Assembly (NCBI GenBank): GCA_028710845.1
Contig: JAQTTI010000006.1
Span: 11,016-26,918, forward strand
Direction: 5' to 3'
Length of the DNA: 15,903 nucleotides
DNA from: Candidatus Omnitrophota bacterium
GTDB taxonomy: Bacteria; Omnitrophota; Gorgyraeia; Gygaellales; Profunditerraquicolaceae
Shown: one piece after another, positions 7,675 through 14,472 of the stretch
How positions within the stretch are numbered: position 1 is the stretch's first letter
Layout: each line of letters opens with the position of its first letter
Notes under the pieces: generated by a model
The model's database searches: none
Seen by the model: only the letters and a program-made list of their open reading frames with translations
What the model was told of the DNA's origin: nothing
Made by a program: the position numbers and the translations under genes

Positions 7675-7680
7675 CCTCCT
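7675..7680 (-). promoter_or_regulatory. Shine-Dalgarno AGGAGG of infC
   Basis: A perfect AGGAGG on the minus strand, five bases before the ATA at 7667-7669. It decides the infC start, because no standard start codon is in frame nearby. Confidence 0.85.
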
Positions 7681-7715
7681 TTTTTATTGAAACCTTTAAC
7701 GGCCCTAAAGACCTT

Positions 7716-9437
7716 TTACCTGTGTTCTTGAACCTGTTTGGTTAATTCGGTTATAAATTTATCTAAAGTAACCGTACCCTGGTTACCGCTGCCTTTTTTA
7801 CGTACGCTTACCGTGCTTTGTGTTTCCTCGCGTTCCCCCAAAATTAAACAGTAGGGAATTTTATTTAATTCGGCGCTACGGATCTTTTTATCTAACGTTT
7901 CATTGCGTCTGTCTATATCCGATCGCAGATTATTTTCTTCAAGCGTTTTCTTGATTTTTTCCGCATATGGCACTACCGTTTCCTTAAGCGGAATAAGCAA
8001 AACCTGGCAAGGGCTTAACCACAAAGGAAGCTCTGCTTTGTAATGCTCGATTAAAGCCCCGATGAAACGCTCAAGGCTGCCCAGTAAAACACGGTGCAGC
8101 ATAATCGGCTGCCTTTCTTTACCCTCTGCATCAATATAAGCCAAATTAAACCTTTTGGGAAGGGCAAAATCGCACTGTATGGTCGCGCACTGCCACTTAC
8201 GCTTTAAAGCGTCTTTTAGCTTTATATCTATTTTAGGCCCATAAAATGCGCCTTCGCCTTCACATATTTCATATGCCAGGCCTTTTTCTTTAAGCGCCTT
8301 TTCTAATTGTAATGTGGCTTCCTGCCAATCCTGTTCGGAACCTATAAATTTCTGAGGTCTGGTACTTAATTCGACAGCCAAAGATTCACGGTTGAAACCG
8401 AAATCTTTCATTGTATCAATAACAAACTCAATAACATTGTGGATCTCCTGCCCCAATTGATAATCGGTGCAAAAGATATGCGCATCATCTTGGGTGAAAC
8501 CGCGCACCCGCAGCAAACCATGCAATACTCCCGCTTTTTCATGACGATAAACAGTGCCAAGTTCGAAAAATCTGATCGGCAGGTCTTTGTAACTTCTGGT
8601 TTTAGATTTATAAATCAATATGTGCCCCGGGCAGTTCATCGGTTTTAACACAAATTCTCTCTCGTCAATGTTAAAGGTGTACATATTTTCTTTGTAATAA
8701 TCATAATGGCCCGAAGTCTTCCATAGTTCGGCCTGCATAATATGAGGAGTAATTACAATCTGATAACCCCGCTTTAAGTGTTCTTTTCTTTCATAATCCT
8801 CGATGATTGTACGCAAAAGCGCTCCCTTAGGATGATAAAATACTAGTCCCGCGCCGGCCTGTTCATGATATATGTCAAAAAACTCTAAAGCCGGACCAAG
8901 CTTTCTGTGGTCGCGCAGCTTGGCTTCCTCTAAATTTTTTAAATACTCATCTAATTCTTTTTTAGAATTAAAACAGGTCCCGTAAATCCTCTGCAGCATA
9001 GGGTTAGTTTCAATCCCGTGCCAATAAGCGCCGGCTACCGAGAGCAGTTTAAAAGCCTTGATCTGGCCGGTTGATTTTAGATGCGGGCCGCGGCATAAGT
9101 CTAGAAAAGCCGATCCGGTTTTATATATAGAAATTTTACCGGCTAAAGCCTGAATAAGCTCGACCTTATAATCCTCTTTTAGCTTGCCAAAAAGGTCCAG
9201 GGCTTTTTGCTTATCAATTTCCTCTTGCAAAAAAGGCTCATCTTTGGCGATGATCTCCTGCATTCTCTTTTCAATCGCCCGTAAATCATCGTCGCTAAAA
9301 GCCTCTTGTCTATCAAAATCATAGTAAAAGCCGTCCTCGATCGAAGGACCGATAGCTAATTTTACCTCTGGCCAGAGTTCTTTTACAGCCTGGGCCATAA
9401 CGTGTGAACAAGAATGTCTTAAAGAGTCTATGTCCAT
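7716..9437 (-). CDS. thrS: Threonyl-tRNA synthetase lacking the TGS domain
   Basis: Class II synthetase that charges and edits tRNA-Thr. The protein starts directly at the editing domain: H8 and H12 form the HxxxH motif, and 'CRGPH' (115-119) supplies the other conserved editing residues. In the catalytic core the zinc ligands C269 (MNCPGH), H320 (DDAHIF) and H448 (IMLHR) match E. coli C334, H385 and H511 in spacing. An anticodon-binding domain ends the protein (about 475-573). At 573 residues it is ~65-70 short of the usual ~640, equal to the missing N-terminal TGS domain. AAGGA lies just before the ATG at 9437, and the tRNA-Val 3' end is only 20 bases upstream, so no TGS could be encoded there. 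TGS-less ThrS is known from some reduced genomes such as mycoplasmas. Confidence 0.97.
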   Translation of the reverse strand: MDIDSLRHSCSHVMAQAVKELWPEVKLAIGPSIEDGFYYDFDRQEAFSDDDLRAIEKRMQEIIAKDEPFLQEEIDKQKALDLFGKLKEDYKVELIQALAGKISIYKTGSAFLDLCRGPHLKSTGQIKAFKLLSVAGAYWHGIETNPMLQRIYGTCFNSKKELDEYLKNLEEAKLRDHRKLGPALEFFDIYHEQAGAGLVFYHPKGALLRTIIEDYERKEHLKRGYQIVITPHIMQAELWKTSGHYDYYKENMYTFNIDEREFVLKPMNCPGHILIYKSKTRSYKDLPIRFFELGTVYRHEKAGVLHGLLRVRGFTQDDAHIFCTDYQLGQEIHNVIEFVIDTMKDFGFNRESLAVELSTRPQKFIGSEQDWQEATLQLEKALKEKGLAYEICEGEGAFYGPKIDIKLKDALKRKWQCATIQCDFALPKRFNLAYIDAEGKERQPIMLHRVLLGSLERFIGALIEHYKAELPLWLSPCQVLLIPLKETVVPYAEKIKKTLEENNLRSDIDRRNETLDKKIRSAELNKIPYCLILGEREETQSTVSVRKKGSGNQGTVTLDKFITELTKQVQEHR

Positions 9438-9457
9438 ATGTATCCTTAAAAAATAAA

Positions 9458-9531
9458 TGGGCCCAAGTGGACTTGAACCACTGACCTTTGCGATGTCAAC
9501 GCAACGCTCTAACCAACTGAGCTATGAGCCC
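9458..9531 (-). tRNA. tRNA-Val (GAC)
   Basis: A 74-nt cloverleaf. The acceptor GGGCTCA pairs with TGGGCCC (one G-T pair); the D arm begins AGCTCAG; the anticodon stem TTGCG/CGCAA encloses TTGACAT (anticodon GAC); the T arm is GTGG-TTCAAGT-CCAC; the discriminator is A. CCA is not encoded. It ends 20 bases before thrS, so the thrS leader would be cut from a tRNA precursor if the two are co-transcribed. Confidence 0.96.
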
Positions 9532-9545
9532 TATTTATTTGTCAA

Positions 9546-9631
9546 CTCATAGCGAACACCTTTTTACCAACGACCCGGGATGCAATCCCGGGGAGTCCCG
9601 GCGCATTTTGCCGGGGCTGAGCTATGAGCCC
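9546..9631 (-). repeat. Hairpin element carrying a 15-bp copy of the tRNA-Val 5' end
   Basis: On the minus strand the element opens with GGGCTCATAGCTCAG (9617-9631), identical to the first 15 bases of tRNA-Val and offset from it by exactly 100 bp. Two GC-rich stem-loops follow: CCCGGC/GCCGGG (9597-9602 with 9610-9615, loop 7) and CCCGGGAT/ATCCCGGG (9574-9581 with 9585-9592, loop 3). An 8-bp outer stem joins CTCATAGC and GCTATGAG (9546-9553 with 9621-9628). The whole could fold as a three-stem structure. It is not a functional tRNA: no T arm or anticodon stem is present. It could be a remnant of a duplicated tRNA-Val broken by a small hairpin element, or a mobile palindromic unit. Confidence 0.7.
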
Positions 9632-9648
9632 GTATTTTTTCAAAATAC
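9632..9648. repeat. AT hairpin GTATTTT/AAAATAC
   Basis: A perfect 7-bp inverted repeat with a 3-nt loop, directly abutting the tRNA-Val-like fragment. It could be a weak processing or termination signal, but it has no T tract of its own beyond the arms. Confidence 0.4.
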
Positions 9649-9654
9649 TGCTTT

Positions 9655-9730
9655 GTCGATAGCCTATAGTCGATGGTCGATAAAACCTTCTCTTGCAATT
9701 TTTATCGTCTATAGTCCTTCGACTATCGTC
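9655..9730. repeat. Palindromic heptamer repeat, copy 1
   Basis: Imperfect inverted repeat: 31-nt arms at 9655-9685 and 9700-9730 with a 14-nt centre. Each arm is a chain of degenerate 7-nt units close to GTCNATN (for example GTCGATA, GCCTATA, GTCGATG, GTCGATA) and meets the centre at the AAAA/TTTT boundary. Arm pairing is imperfect, about two-thirds matched, so this copy is more decayed than copy 2. It lies between the hairpin element and tRNA-Leu. Confidence 0.75.
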
Positions 9731-9753
9731 CAGCCTTACTATTGAATATCAAA

Positions 9754-9836
9754 TGGGCAAGAAGGGAGTCGGACCCTTACGACCTTGCGGCCAACAGATT
9801 TTAAGTCTGTCGTGTATGCCATTCCACCACTTGCCC
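9754..9836 (-). tRNA. tRNA-Leu (TAA)
   Basis: An 83-nt type II tRNA. The acceptor GGGCAAG pairs with CTTGCCC; the anticodon stem ACAGA/TCTGT encloses CTTAAAA (anticodon TAA); a long variable arm contains GGCCGCAAGGTC; the T arm contains GGTCCGACTCC; the discriminator is A. CCA is not encoded. Confidence 0.95.
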
Positions 9837-9857
9837 CTATTATATCAAAATAGCACT

Positions 9858-9945
9858 TAGTCTATGGACTATAGTCGATTGTCGATAAAACCATCTCTTA
9901 TTTAATGCATTGTTTTATCGTCAATAGTCTATAGTCCATTGACTA
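9858..9945. repeat. Palindromic heptamer repeat, copy 2
   Basis: Near-perfect inverted repeat: 33-nt arms at 9858-9890 and 9913-9945 pair at 29 of 33 positions by hand alignment, with a 22-nt centre. The arms are built from 7-nt units (GTCTATG, GACTATA, GTCGATT, GTCGATA; right arm GTCAATA, GTCTATA, GTCCATT). It shares the inner segment CTATAGTCGATNGTCGATAA and the centre start CCNTCTCTT with copy 1, so the two are homologous. It fills the spacer between tRNA-Cys and tRNA-Leu. No start codon context or ORF supports coding. Confidence 0.85.
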
Positions 9946-9968
9946 TCGACCAATTATAATTGAAATAA

Positions 9969-10040
9969 AGGCGACGAGCGGAATTGAACCGCTGAATAGT
10001 TGTTTTGCAGACAACTGCCTTACCACTTGGCTACGTCGCC
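9969..10040 (-). tRNA. tRNA-Cys (GCA)
   Basis: A 72-nt cloverleaf. The acceptor GGCGACG pairs with CGTCGCC; the D arm includes AGCCAAGTGGT; the anticodon stem GTTGT/ACAAC encloses CTGCAAA (anticodon GCA); the T arm contains GCGGTTCAATTCCGC; the discriminator is U, as expected for cysteine. CCA is not encoded. It begins only four bases after the coaC stop, so it is probably released from a coaC transcript. Confidence 0.96.
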
Positions 10041-10044
10041 AAAA

Positions 10045-10584
10045 TCAGATTTTTTTTACTTCTTTTATAATTTCAGCTATCTCTGCTAAACAACCAATGC
10101 CTTGGGTCCCGCAGGCAAGCATGCCTTTTTGCGGGCCTATAAATTTATAACCGCACGACTTTAATTTGGCTATATTACTTTGGGTGATTTTATTCCTATA
10201 CATATTTTCATTCATTGCCGGGGCGATTAAAATCTTTGCGCCTGTCGCACAGACTGTACAGGTCAAAAGGTCGTCGCATATTCCGCTGGCCAGCTTGGCA
10301 ATTATATTGGCGGTTGCCGGGGCGATTAAAACAATGTCCGCTTTTCTAGCCAAAGAAATATGTTCGATCTCCCAATTATCCCCTTCTTCGAATATGCCGG
10401 CGCGGTAAACTTTGTTGGCGCTTAAACTTCTAAAAACAACCGGCTTGATTAGTTCTTCGGATTCTTTGGTCATAACCACCTGCACTGAAAAACCAGCCGC
10501 TTTTAACTGGCGGACTAAATCACAGGCTTTATAAATTGCAATGCTTGCGGTGACGCCTAAAATAATATTCTTCTCTTTTTGCAT
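10045..10584 (-). CDS. coaC: Phosphopantothenoylcysteine decarboxylase, stand-alone CoaC
   Basis: Flavin-dependent enzyme of coenzyme A synthesis that decarboxylates 4'-phosphopantothenoylcysteine to phosphopantetheine. The frame runs upstream to 10641 inside rpoZ, but MQKEKNIILGVTASIA from 10584 is the family N-terminus (179 residues). With this start H75 (EHISLA), N125 (PAMNENM) and C158 (LACGTQG) fall at the same numbers as the E. coli Dfp catalytic residues. The flavin motif 'IAPATANIIAKLASG' is present. The protein stops after the CoaC domain; the CoaB synthetase half of the usual ~400-residue CoaBC fusion is absent, and tRNA-Cys follows after four bases. In the substrate clamp the usual 'GxGRM' reads 'GIGCL', so an Arg is replaced by Cys. 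CoaB must be encoded elsewhere. Confidence 0.93.
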   Translation of the reverse strand: MQKEKNIILGVTASIAIYKACDLVRQLKAAGFSVQVVMTKESEELIKPVVFRSLSANKVYRAGIFEEGDNWEIEHISLARKADIVLIAPATANIIAKLASGICDDLLTCTVCATGAKILIAPAMNENMYRNKITQSNIAKLKSCGYKFIGPQKGMLACGTQGIGCLAEIAEIIKEVKKI

Positions 10585-10588
10585 CTGA

Positions 10589-10798
10589 TTATTCTTTGGC
10601 CTTGGATTTCCTGGCCTCAATTTTGCCCGCGGCAATCTCATGTAAAGCCACGGTAGAAGGCTTTACCGAATTATCATCTGAAGTCAGCTTTGGCTGGCCC
10701 TCGGCAATCTCCAGGGCCCTTTTGGAAGCCAAAATCACTAGTTTATAAATAGAACCTATACTTTTATCTAAAAGCTTTTCCCTTCCTTCATAACCCAT
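10589..10798 (-). CDS. rpoZ: RNA polymerase omega subunit
   Basis: Small subunit (69 residues) that supports assembly and stability of the beta' subunit of RNA polymerase. 'KSIGSIYKLVILASKRALEIAEG' type sequence (residues 12-34) and 'VKPSTVALHEIAAGKI' (45-60) are the conserved core. A GGGGG stretch six bases before the ATG probably acts as ribosome site. It lies between gmk (22-base gap) and coaC (4-base gap), as in many bacteria. Confidence 0.94.
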   Translation of the reverse strand: MGYEGREKLLDKSIGSIYKLVILASKRALEIAEGQPKLTSDDNSVKPSTVALHEIAAGKIEARKSKAKE

Positions 10799-10820
10799 CT
10801 TTAACCCCCGCGAGTTGTAA

Positions 10821-11417
10821 TTATTTCTTTATTTCCTGCAGAAATATATCTTTTAACTCTCCTAACGCAACCTTCAGATTCTGGTTTAAAATACAATAAT
10901 CAAAACCGGCGGCAGCTAAAATCTCTTGGCTGGCCAGCCGGATGCGGCTTGCGGTCTCTTTCCTGTCGGCCCGGCTACGTTTTTCAATTCTGGTTTTTAA
11001 TTCATCGAGGGAAGGCGGCAGGACAAAAATCGTAACCGTTTTATCGGGATATAATTTTTTAAGGGTCCTTGAACCTTTTATATCAAGGCACAAACCGATG
11101 TTCTGGCCTTCCTTCAATTTGCTTTCCAAGGGGCCCTTAGGCGTTCCGTAATAATATCCCAAATACCGCGTCCATTCAAGAATTTTTTTTGCTTTTTGAA
11201 GCCGCTTAAACTCTGCGGTGGTCACAAAAAAATACTCCTTCGCATCCCTTTCCCCTGTCCGCCTGGGACGGGTGGTAATCGAACAAGACCTGACGAGCAG
11301 ATTCGAGATTTTATTGTCTTTAATCAAACTGGCCAAAAGGGTAGTTTTGCCGGAACCTGATGGGCCGCTCAAGATAAAAATTTTTCCCGGTTTTCTTTGC
11401 TTTTTATCGGTTTTCAC
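10821..11417 (-). CDS. gmk: Guanylate kinase, GTG start
   Basis: Phosphorylates GMP to GDP with ATP, in purine nucleotide metabolism. The P-loop is G18-PSGSGKTT (18-26), and the GMP-binding segment 'SITTRPRRTGERDAKEYFFV' lies just after residue 45. 'YYGTPKGPLE' and 'LDIKGSRTLK' are further family motifs. The 198-residue length is typical. The start codon is GTG and overlaps the yicC stop by one base (TAGTG), so translation is coupled. Confidence 0.97.
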   Translation of the reverse strand: MKTDKKQRKPGKIFILSGPSGSGKTTLLASLIKDNKISNLLVRSCSITTRPRRTGERDAKEYFFVTTAEFKRLQKAKKILEWTRYLGYYYGTPKGPLESKLKEGQNIGLCLDIKGSRTLKKLYPDKTVTIFVLPPSLDELKTRIEKRSRADRKETASRIRLASQEILAAAGFDYCILNQNLKVALGELKDIFLQEIKK

Positions 11418-12244
11418 TACTCTATATTCTGCACCTGTTCGCGAATTTTCTCGATCTGGCTTTTCATTTGTACCGCCCGGCCGGAAATAACCAGGTCGAA
11501 TGATTTTGCAGCCAAAGTGTTTGCTTCCCTCTGCATCTCCTGGGTAATAAAATCCAGCTCTTTGCCGACCGATTGCCCCCCTGTAATCTTAGTTTGAAAA
11601 TTTTTGATGTGGAAATCGAGCCGGTCGATTTCTTCAGCAATATCAGCTGCTTTTAAAAAGGCCAGTTTTTCTTCTTCGGCTGGAATTTTATTGACTTTAA
11701 TTTTTGCGGCTACGCTAAAACGCCGCTTAATAAACAGCAGGTCCTTATTTAGTAGCTGGCCTCTTTTCTTTAAAAGCCCGGCTAATGCCTTGCCTTCTTT
11801 CTGGCGCGCTTTTGATAAGTTCGTAAGCGCTTGCGAAAAAATTGGTTTTAGCTTTTCCCAAATATGCGCACCCATAGGTTTATTTTCTTTTAAAGCCAGG
11901 ATCCCCGGAAGTTTAACCAAAGAATCAAGGCTCACTCCGTCTTTTAGCTTAAACTCTTTTTTTAAACTGTTAAACTCATGCAAATAACTCTTAAGTAGTT
12001 TGCGGTTTACAAATATACCTTCGGGCATTTGACCTTTTATATTTATCGCGCAATAAACCCTACCCCGGCGGATCTTGGCTTCAATCTCTTTTTTCAGTTT
12101 TTCTTCTAACGAAATAAGCCCCTCCGGTAAATGAAAGACGCATTCCGTAAATTTATGGTTCGTGCACCTAAGTTCTACGCTAAGCCTGCCGATTGACTCA
12201 ACCTCTTCTTCGCAACTTCCAAACCCCGTCATACTGCTAATCAT
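11417..12244 (-). CDS. yicC: YicC/YloC-family endoribonuclease
   Basis: Member of the YicC/YloC family (DUF1732 at the C-terminus), reported to have endoribonuclease activity. The signature start 'MISSMTGFG' and the end 'IEKIREQVQNIE' are diagnostic. An in-frame ATG nine codons upstream (12271) would overlap ndk; the start at 12244 matches the family and has AAAGGG upstream, giving 275 residues. Acidic residues near the C-terminus, as in 'GKELDFITQEMQREANTL', are family features. It precedes gmk as in many bacteria. The small remA/DUF370 gene that sits between them in Firmicutes is absent. Confidence 0.94.
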   Translation of the reverse strand: MISSMTGFGSCEEEVESIGRLSVELRCTNHKFTECVFHLPEGLISLEEKLKKEIEAKIRRGRVYCAINIKGQMPEGIFVNRKLLKSYLHEFNSLKKEFKLKDGVSLDSLVKLPGILALKENKPMGAHIWEKLKPIFSQALTNLSKARQKEGKALAGLLKKRGQLLNKDLLFIKRRFSVAAKIKVNKIPAEEEKLAFLKAADIAEEIDRLDFHIKNFQTKITGGQSVGKELDFITQEMQREANTLAAKSFDLVISGRAVQMKSQIEKIREQVQNIE

Positions 12245-12261
12245 ATCAACCCTTTCTCGTT

Positions 12262-12762
12262 TTAAGCCCAATCTTTAAATTTTATGTCCTTCTGTATAAT
12301 CTTGGTTGGGTACAAGTCAACTATGACATCATCGGGTGCAAACCAAAGCTTGATTTCCCTCTCGGCTTCGGAATCATTGGAAGACACATGAATTACATTC
12401 TCATAAACACCACTGGTAGTAATCCTTCCGTAAGAACCTCTGATTGAAGTCGATTCTGCTTCTTCGGGATTAGTTGCACCGGCTAATTCCCGGCACTTTT
12501 TTATTGCGTCCGGGCCCCAGTAAATCAAAGCCATTACTTTTTTCCGGTCATGCAATTCTCCCTGCAGATATTGGATGATCTCATTAAAAAAAGGCTTGTC
12601 CTTTAAATGCTTATAATGTTCTTCCGCCAAAGCTTGAGTTACCCTAACCATTTTGGCAGCAACAATTTCCAGCTTGGTTTCCGATAGCCGGGTAAGGATG
12701 TTCCCGGTTAAAGATTTTTTCAGCCCGTCGGGCTTAATTAAAATTAAAACTGCTTGACCCAT
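12262..12762 (-). CDS. ndk: Nucleoside diphosphate kinase, long variant
   Basis: Transfers the gamma phosphate between nucleoside di- and triphosphates through a phosphohistidine. The N-terminal 'LILIKPDGLKKSLTG' is classical. The catalytic histidine is H125 in 'ENVIHVSSNDSEAEREIKLWF'; most family members have 'NxxHGSDS' here, so one residue is inserted and Gly is replaced by Val. 'STSIRGSYG' (104-112) supplies the usual Arg-Gly. At 166 residues it is ~20-25 longer than typical bacterial Ndk, partly from a C-terminal tail (KIIQKDIKFKDWA). AGGAGA precedes the start. It lies 17 bases after parB and 17 bases before yicC. Confidence 0.95.
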   Translation of the reverse strand: MGQAVLILIKPDGLKKSLTGNILTRLSETKLEIVAAKMVRVTQALAEEHYKHLKDKPFFNEIIQYLQGELHDRKKVMALIYWGPDAIKKCRELAGATNPEEAESTSIRGSYGRITTSGVYENVIHVSSNDSEAEREIKLWFAPDDVIVDLYPTKIIQKDIKFKDWA

Positions 12763-12779
12763 TATCTATTCTCCTTCTT

Positions 12780-13643
12780 TTAGGTTGCGCTGGCTTTAAC
12801 TACGTTAACTATGCGTTGAAGGTCTTCCTCCGAATAAAATTCTATTACTATATGGCCCCGTTTTTTTCTTTTGCTGATTCTTACCTTGGTAGCCAAAGCA
12901 TGCTGAAGCTGCTCTTCAAAGACCGCTACCATTGGTTCGCGTTGACCGCGGCCAATACTTTTTTTTGCTAATTTAGGCCGGCTTTTTTTCAGTAGATTTT
13001 CCAGCTCCCGGACCGAGAGACCTTTTGAAATGACCTGCTGAACCAACCTACGCTGCTGGTTGGCATCTTCAAGTTCCAAAAGCGCGCGGCCATGGGCAAA
13101 ACTAATCCTGCCTTTTTTCATCTCCTCCTGAATTTCATGAGGAAGCTTAAGCAGCCTCAAGGTGTTAGTAATAGTTACCCTGGCTTTTCCGACAGCTTCG
13201 GAAATTTTTTCCTGAGTAATGTTAAATTTATCCATGAGGTGCTGATAAGCATGAGCTTCTTCAATGGGATTCAAACCTTCTCTTTGGATATTTTCGATTA
13301 AAGCCAGCTCCAGAGAATCCTGGTCACTGACTTCGCGCACAATTACTGGAATTTCATTGAGGCCCAAAGAGGTTGCTGCCCGCAATCTTCTTTCTCCGGC
13401 GATCAGTTCATAGTTTTCCCCTTTTCTTCTGACTAAAAGCGGCTGGATTACCCCCTTTTCTTTAATCGATTGGGCCAGTTCTTCAATGCTTTGCTGATCA
13501 AACTCTTCTCTAGGCTGAAATGGATTTGGCTTTATTTGTCCAGACTGGACATACAGAATCTCTTCTTTATGAGAAACAGCGCTATCGGATGTCTTTTCAG
13601 GTATTAATGCACTAAGGCCTTTTCCTAAAGCTTTTCTTTCCAT
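12780..13643 (-). CDS. parB: Chromosome partitioning protein ParB/Spo0J
   Basis: CTP-dependent DNA clamp that loads at parS and organises the origin region for segregation. 'ALGKGLSALIP' (5-15) is the chromosomal ParB N-terminus that interacts with ParA. CTP-binding motifs are visible: 'QIKPNPFQPREEF' (36-48), 'AGERRLRAA' (82-90) and 'ENIQREGLNPIEEA' (117-130). The helix-turn-helix that reads parS lies at about 142-165 ('ITQEKISEAVGKARVTITN'). A C-terminal dimerisation domain ends the 287 residues. An AGGAG ribosome site precedes the ATG. It follows parA after 18 bases. Confidence 0.97.
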   Translation of the reverse strand: MERKALGKGLSALIPEKTSDSAVSHKEEILYVQSGQIKPNPFQPREEFDQQSIEELAQSIKEKGVIQPLLVRRKGENYELIAGERRLRAATSLGLNEIPVIVREVSDQDSLELALIENIQREGLNPIEEAHAYQHLMDKFNITQEKISEAVGKARVTITNTLRLLKLPHEIQEEMKKGRISFAHGRALLELEDANQQRRLVQQVISKGLSVRELENLLKKSRPKLAKKSIGRGQREPMVAVFEEQLQHALATKVRISKRKKRGHIVIEFYSEEDLQRIVNVVKASAT

Positions 13644-13661
13644 GAATTACTCCTTTTAGAA

Positions 13662-14435
13662 TTATTGCTGGTTTACCGGCAAGCCTAAAAGCTCTTTACT
13701 CAGCTCTTCATATTTCTGAGCCCCGAGGGAATTTTTATCATACAAAGCAATAGGTTTACCAAAACTAGGCGCTTCCGTTAAACGGATATTTCTGGGTATT
13801 ACTGTATTGTAAACTTTATCTTTAAAATGATTGCGCGCTTCTTGAATTACCTCCCTGGTCAAGTTGGTACGAAAATCTGCCATGGTTAAAAGAACCCCCT
13901 CGATAGATAGTAAAGGATTAAGGTTTTCTTTCACAAGTCTAATAGTATTATGTAGTTGCGTTAATCCTTCTAAAGCATAATATTCACATTGTACTGGAAT
14001 AATGACCGAGTCTGCTGCACATAAACCATTTATTGTCAGCAGGCCTAACGACGGCGGAGAATCTATGATTATAAATTCATAGTGTTCTTTTTCGCCCTGT
14101 AAAGCCCTTTTTAACCTATACTCCCGACCCAAGGCCCCAACTAATTCTACCTCAGCACCAGTTAAATCCAAATTAGATGGTGCAAGAATGAGATTCTCGA
14201 TTGCTGTTTTTTGAATGATGTCGCTGAATTTTAATTCTTCGAGGAGAATATGGTAGGTGCTTTTCTGGATATCATGTTTATTTATTCCGATTCCACTTGT
14301 AGCATTGGCCTGAGGATCCAAATCAATGAGTAAAACCTTTTTCCCTGCCATGGCAAGGTAAGCGGCGAGATTAATTGAAGTAGTGGTTTTGCCAACTCCA
14401 CCCTTTTGATTGCAGATTGCAATTATCTTACCCAT
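13662..14435 (-). CDS. parA: Chromosome partitioning ATPase ParA/Soj
   Basis: Walker-type ATPase that partners ParB in origin segregation. The start at 14435 gives MGKIIAICNQKGGVGKTTTS, with the deviant Walker A at residues 11-18; an in-frame ATG 13 codons upstream (14474) would run through the parS-like palindrome and adds no conserved sequence. The A' motif 'LLIDLDPQ' (35-42) and Walker B 'IIIDSPPSLG' (122-131) are clear, and length (257) is normal. There is no strong ribosome site before 14435, so initiation may be weak. The promoter at 14492-14519 probably drives parA-parB and genes beyond. Confidence 0.97.
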   Translation of the reverse strand: MGKIIAICNQKGGVGKTTTSINLAAYLAMAGKKVLLIDLDPQANATSGIGINKHDIQKSTYHILLEELKFSDIIQKTAIENLILAPSNLDLTGAEVELVGALGREYRLKRALQGEKEHYEFIIIDSPPSLGLLTINGLCAADSVIIPVQCEYYALEGLTQLHNTIRLVKENLNPLLSIEGVLLTMADFRTNLTREVIQEARNHFKDKVYNTVIPRNIRLTEAPSFGKPIALYDKNSLGAQKYEELSKELLGLPVNQQ

Positions 14436-14458
14436 TGATATTATTGAAGTTGCGCATA

Positions 14459-14472
14459 GTTCCCCGCGGAAC
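14459..14472. promoter_or_regulatory. Candidate parS site
   Basis: GTTCCCCGCGGAAC, an imperfect palindrome (6 of 7 half-site pairs). It matches the common parS core GTTTCACGTGAAAC at 10 of 14 positions, with the outer GTT/AAC arms intact and one symmetric T-to-C/A-to-G change. It lies just upstream of parA and about 20 bases downstream of a promoter -10 box, a sensible place for a ParB site or autoregulatory operator. Confidence 0.45.

Noticed and set aside
9524..9745. 73-codon plus-strand ORF across the tRNA-Val and repeat region
   Set aside because: It runs antisense through a tRNA gene, a hairpin element and a palindrome; composition follows those repeats and no protein motif is visible.
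9838..9846. TATAAT-like box next to tRNA-Leu on the minus strand
   Set aside because: It abuts the tRNA 5' end, so transcription would start inside the tRNA; no -35 box fits.
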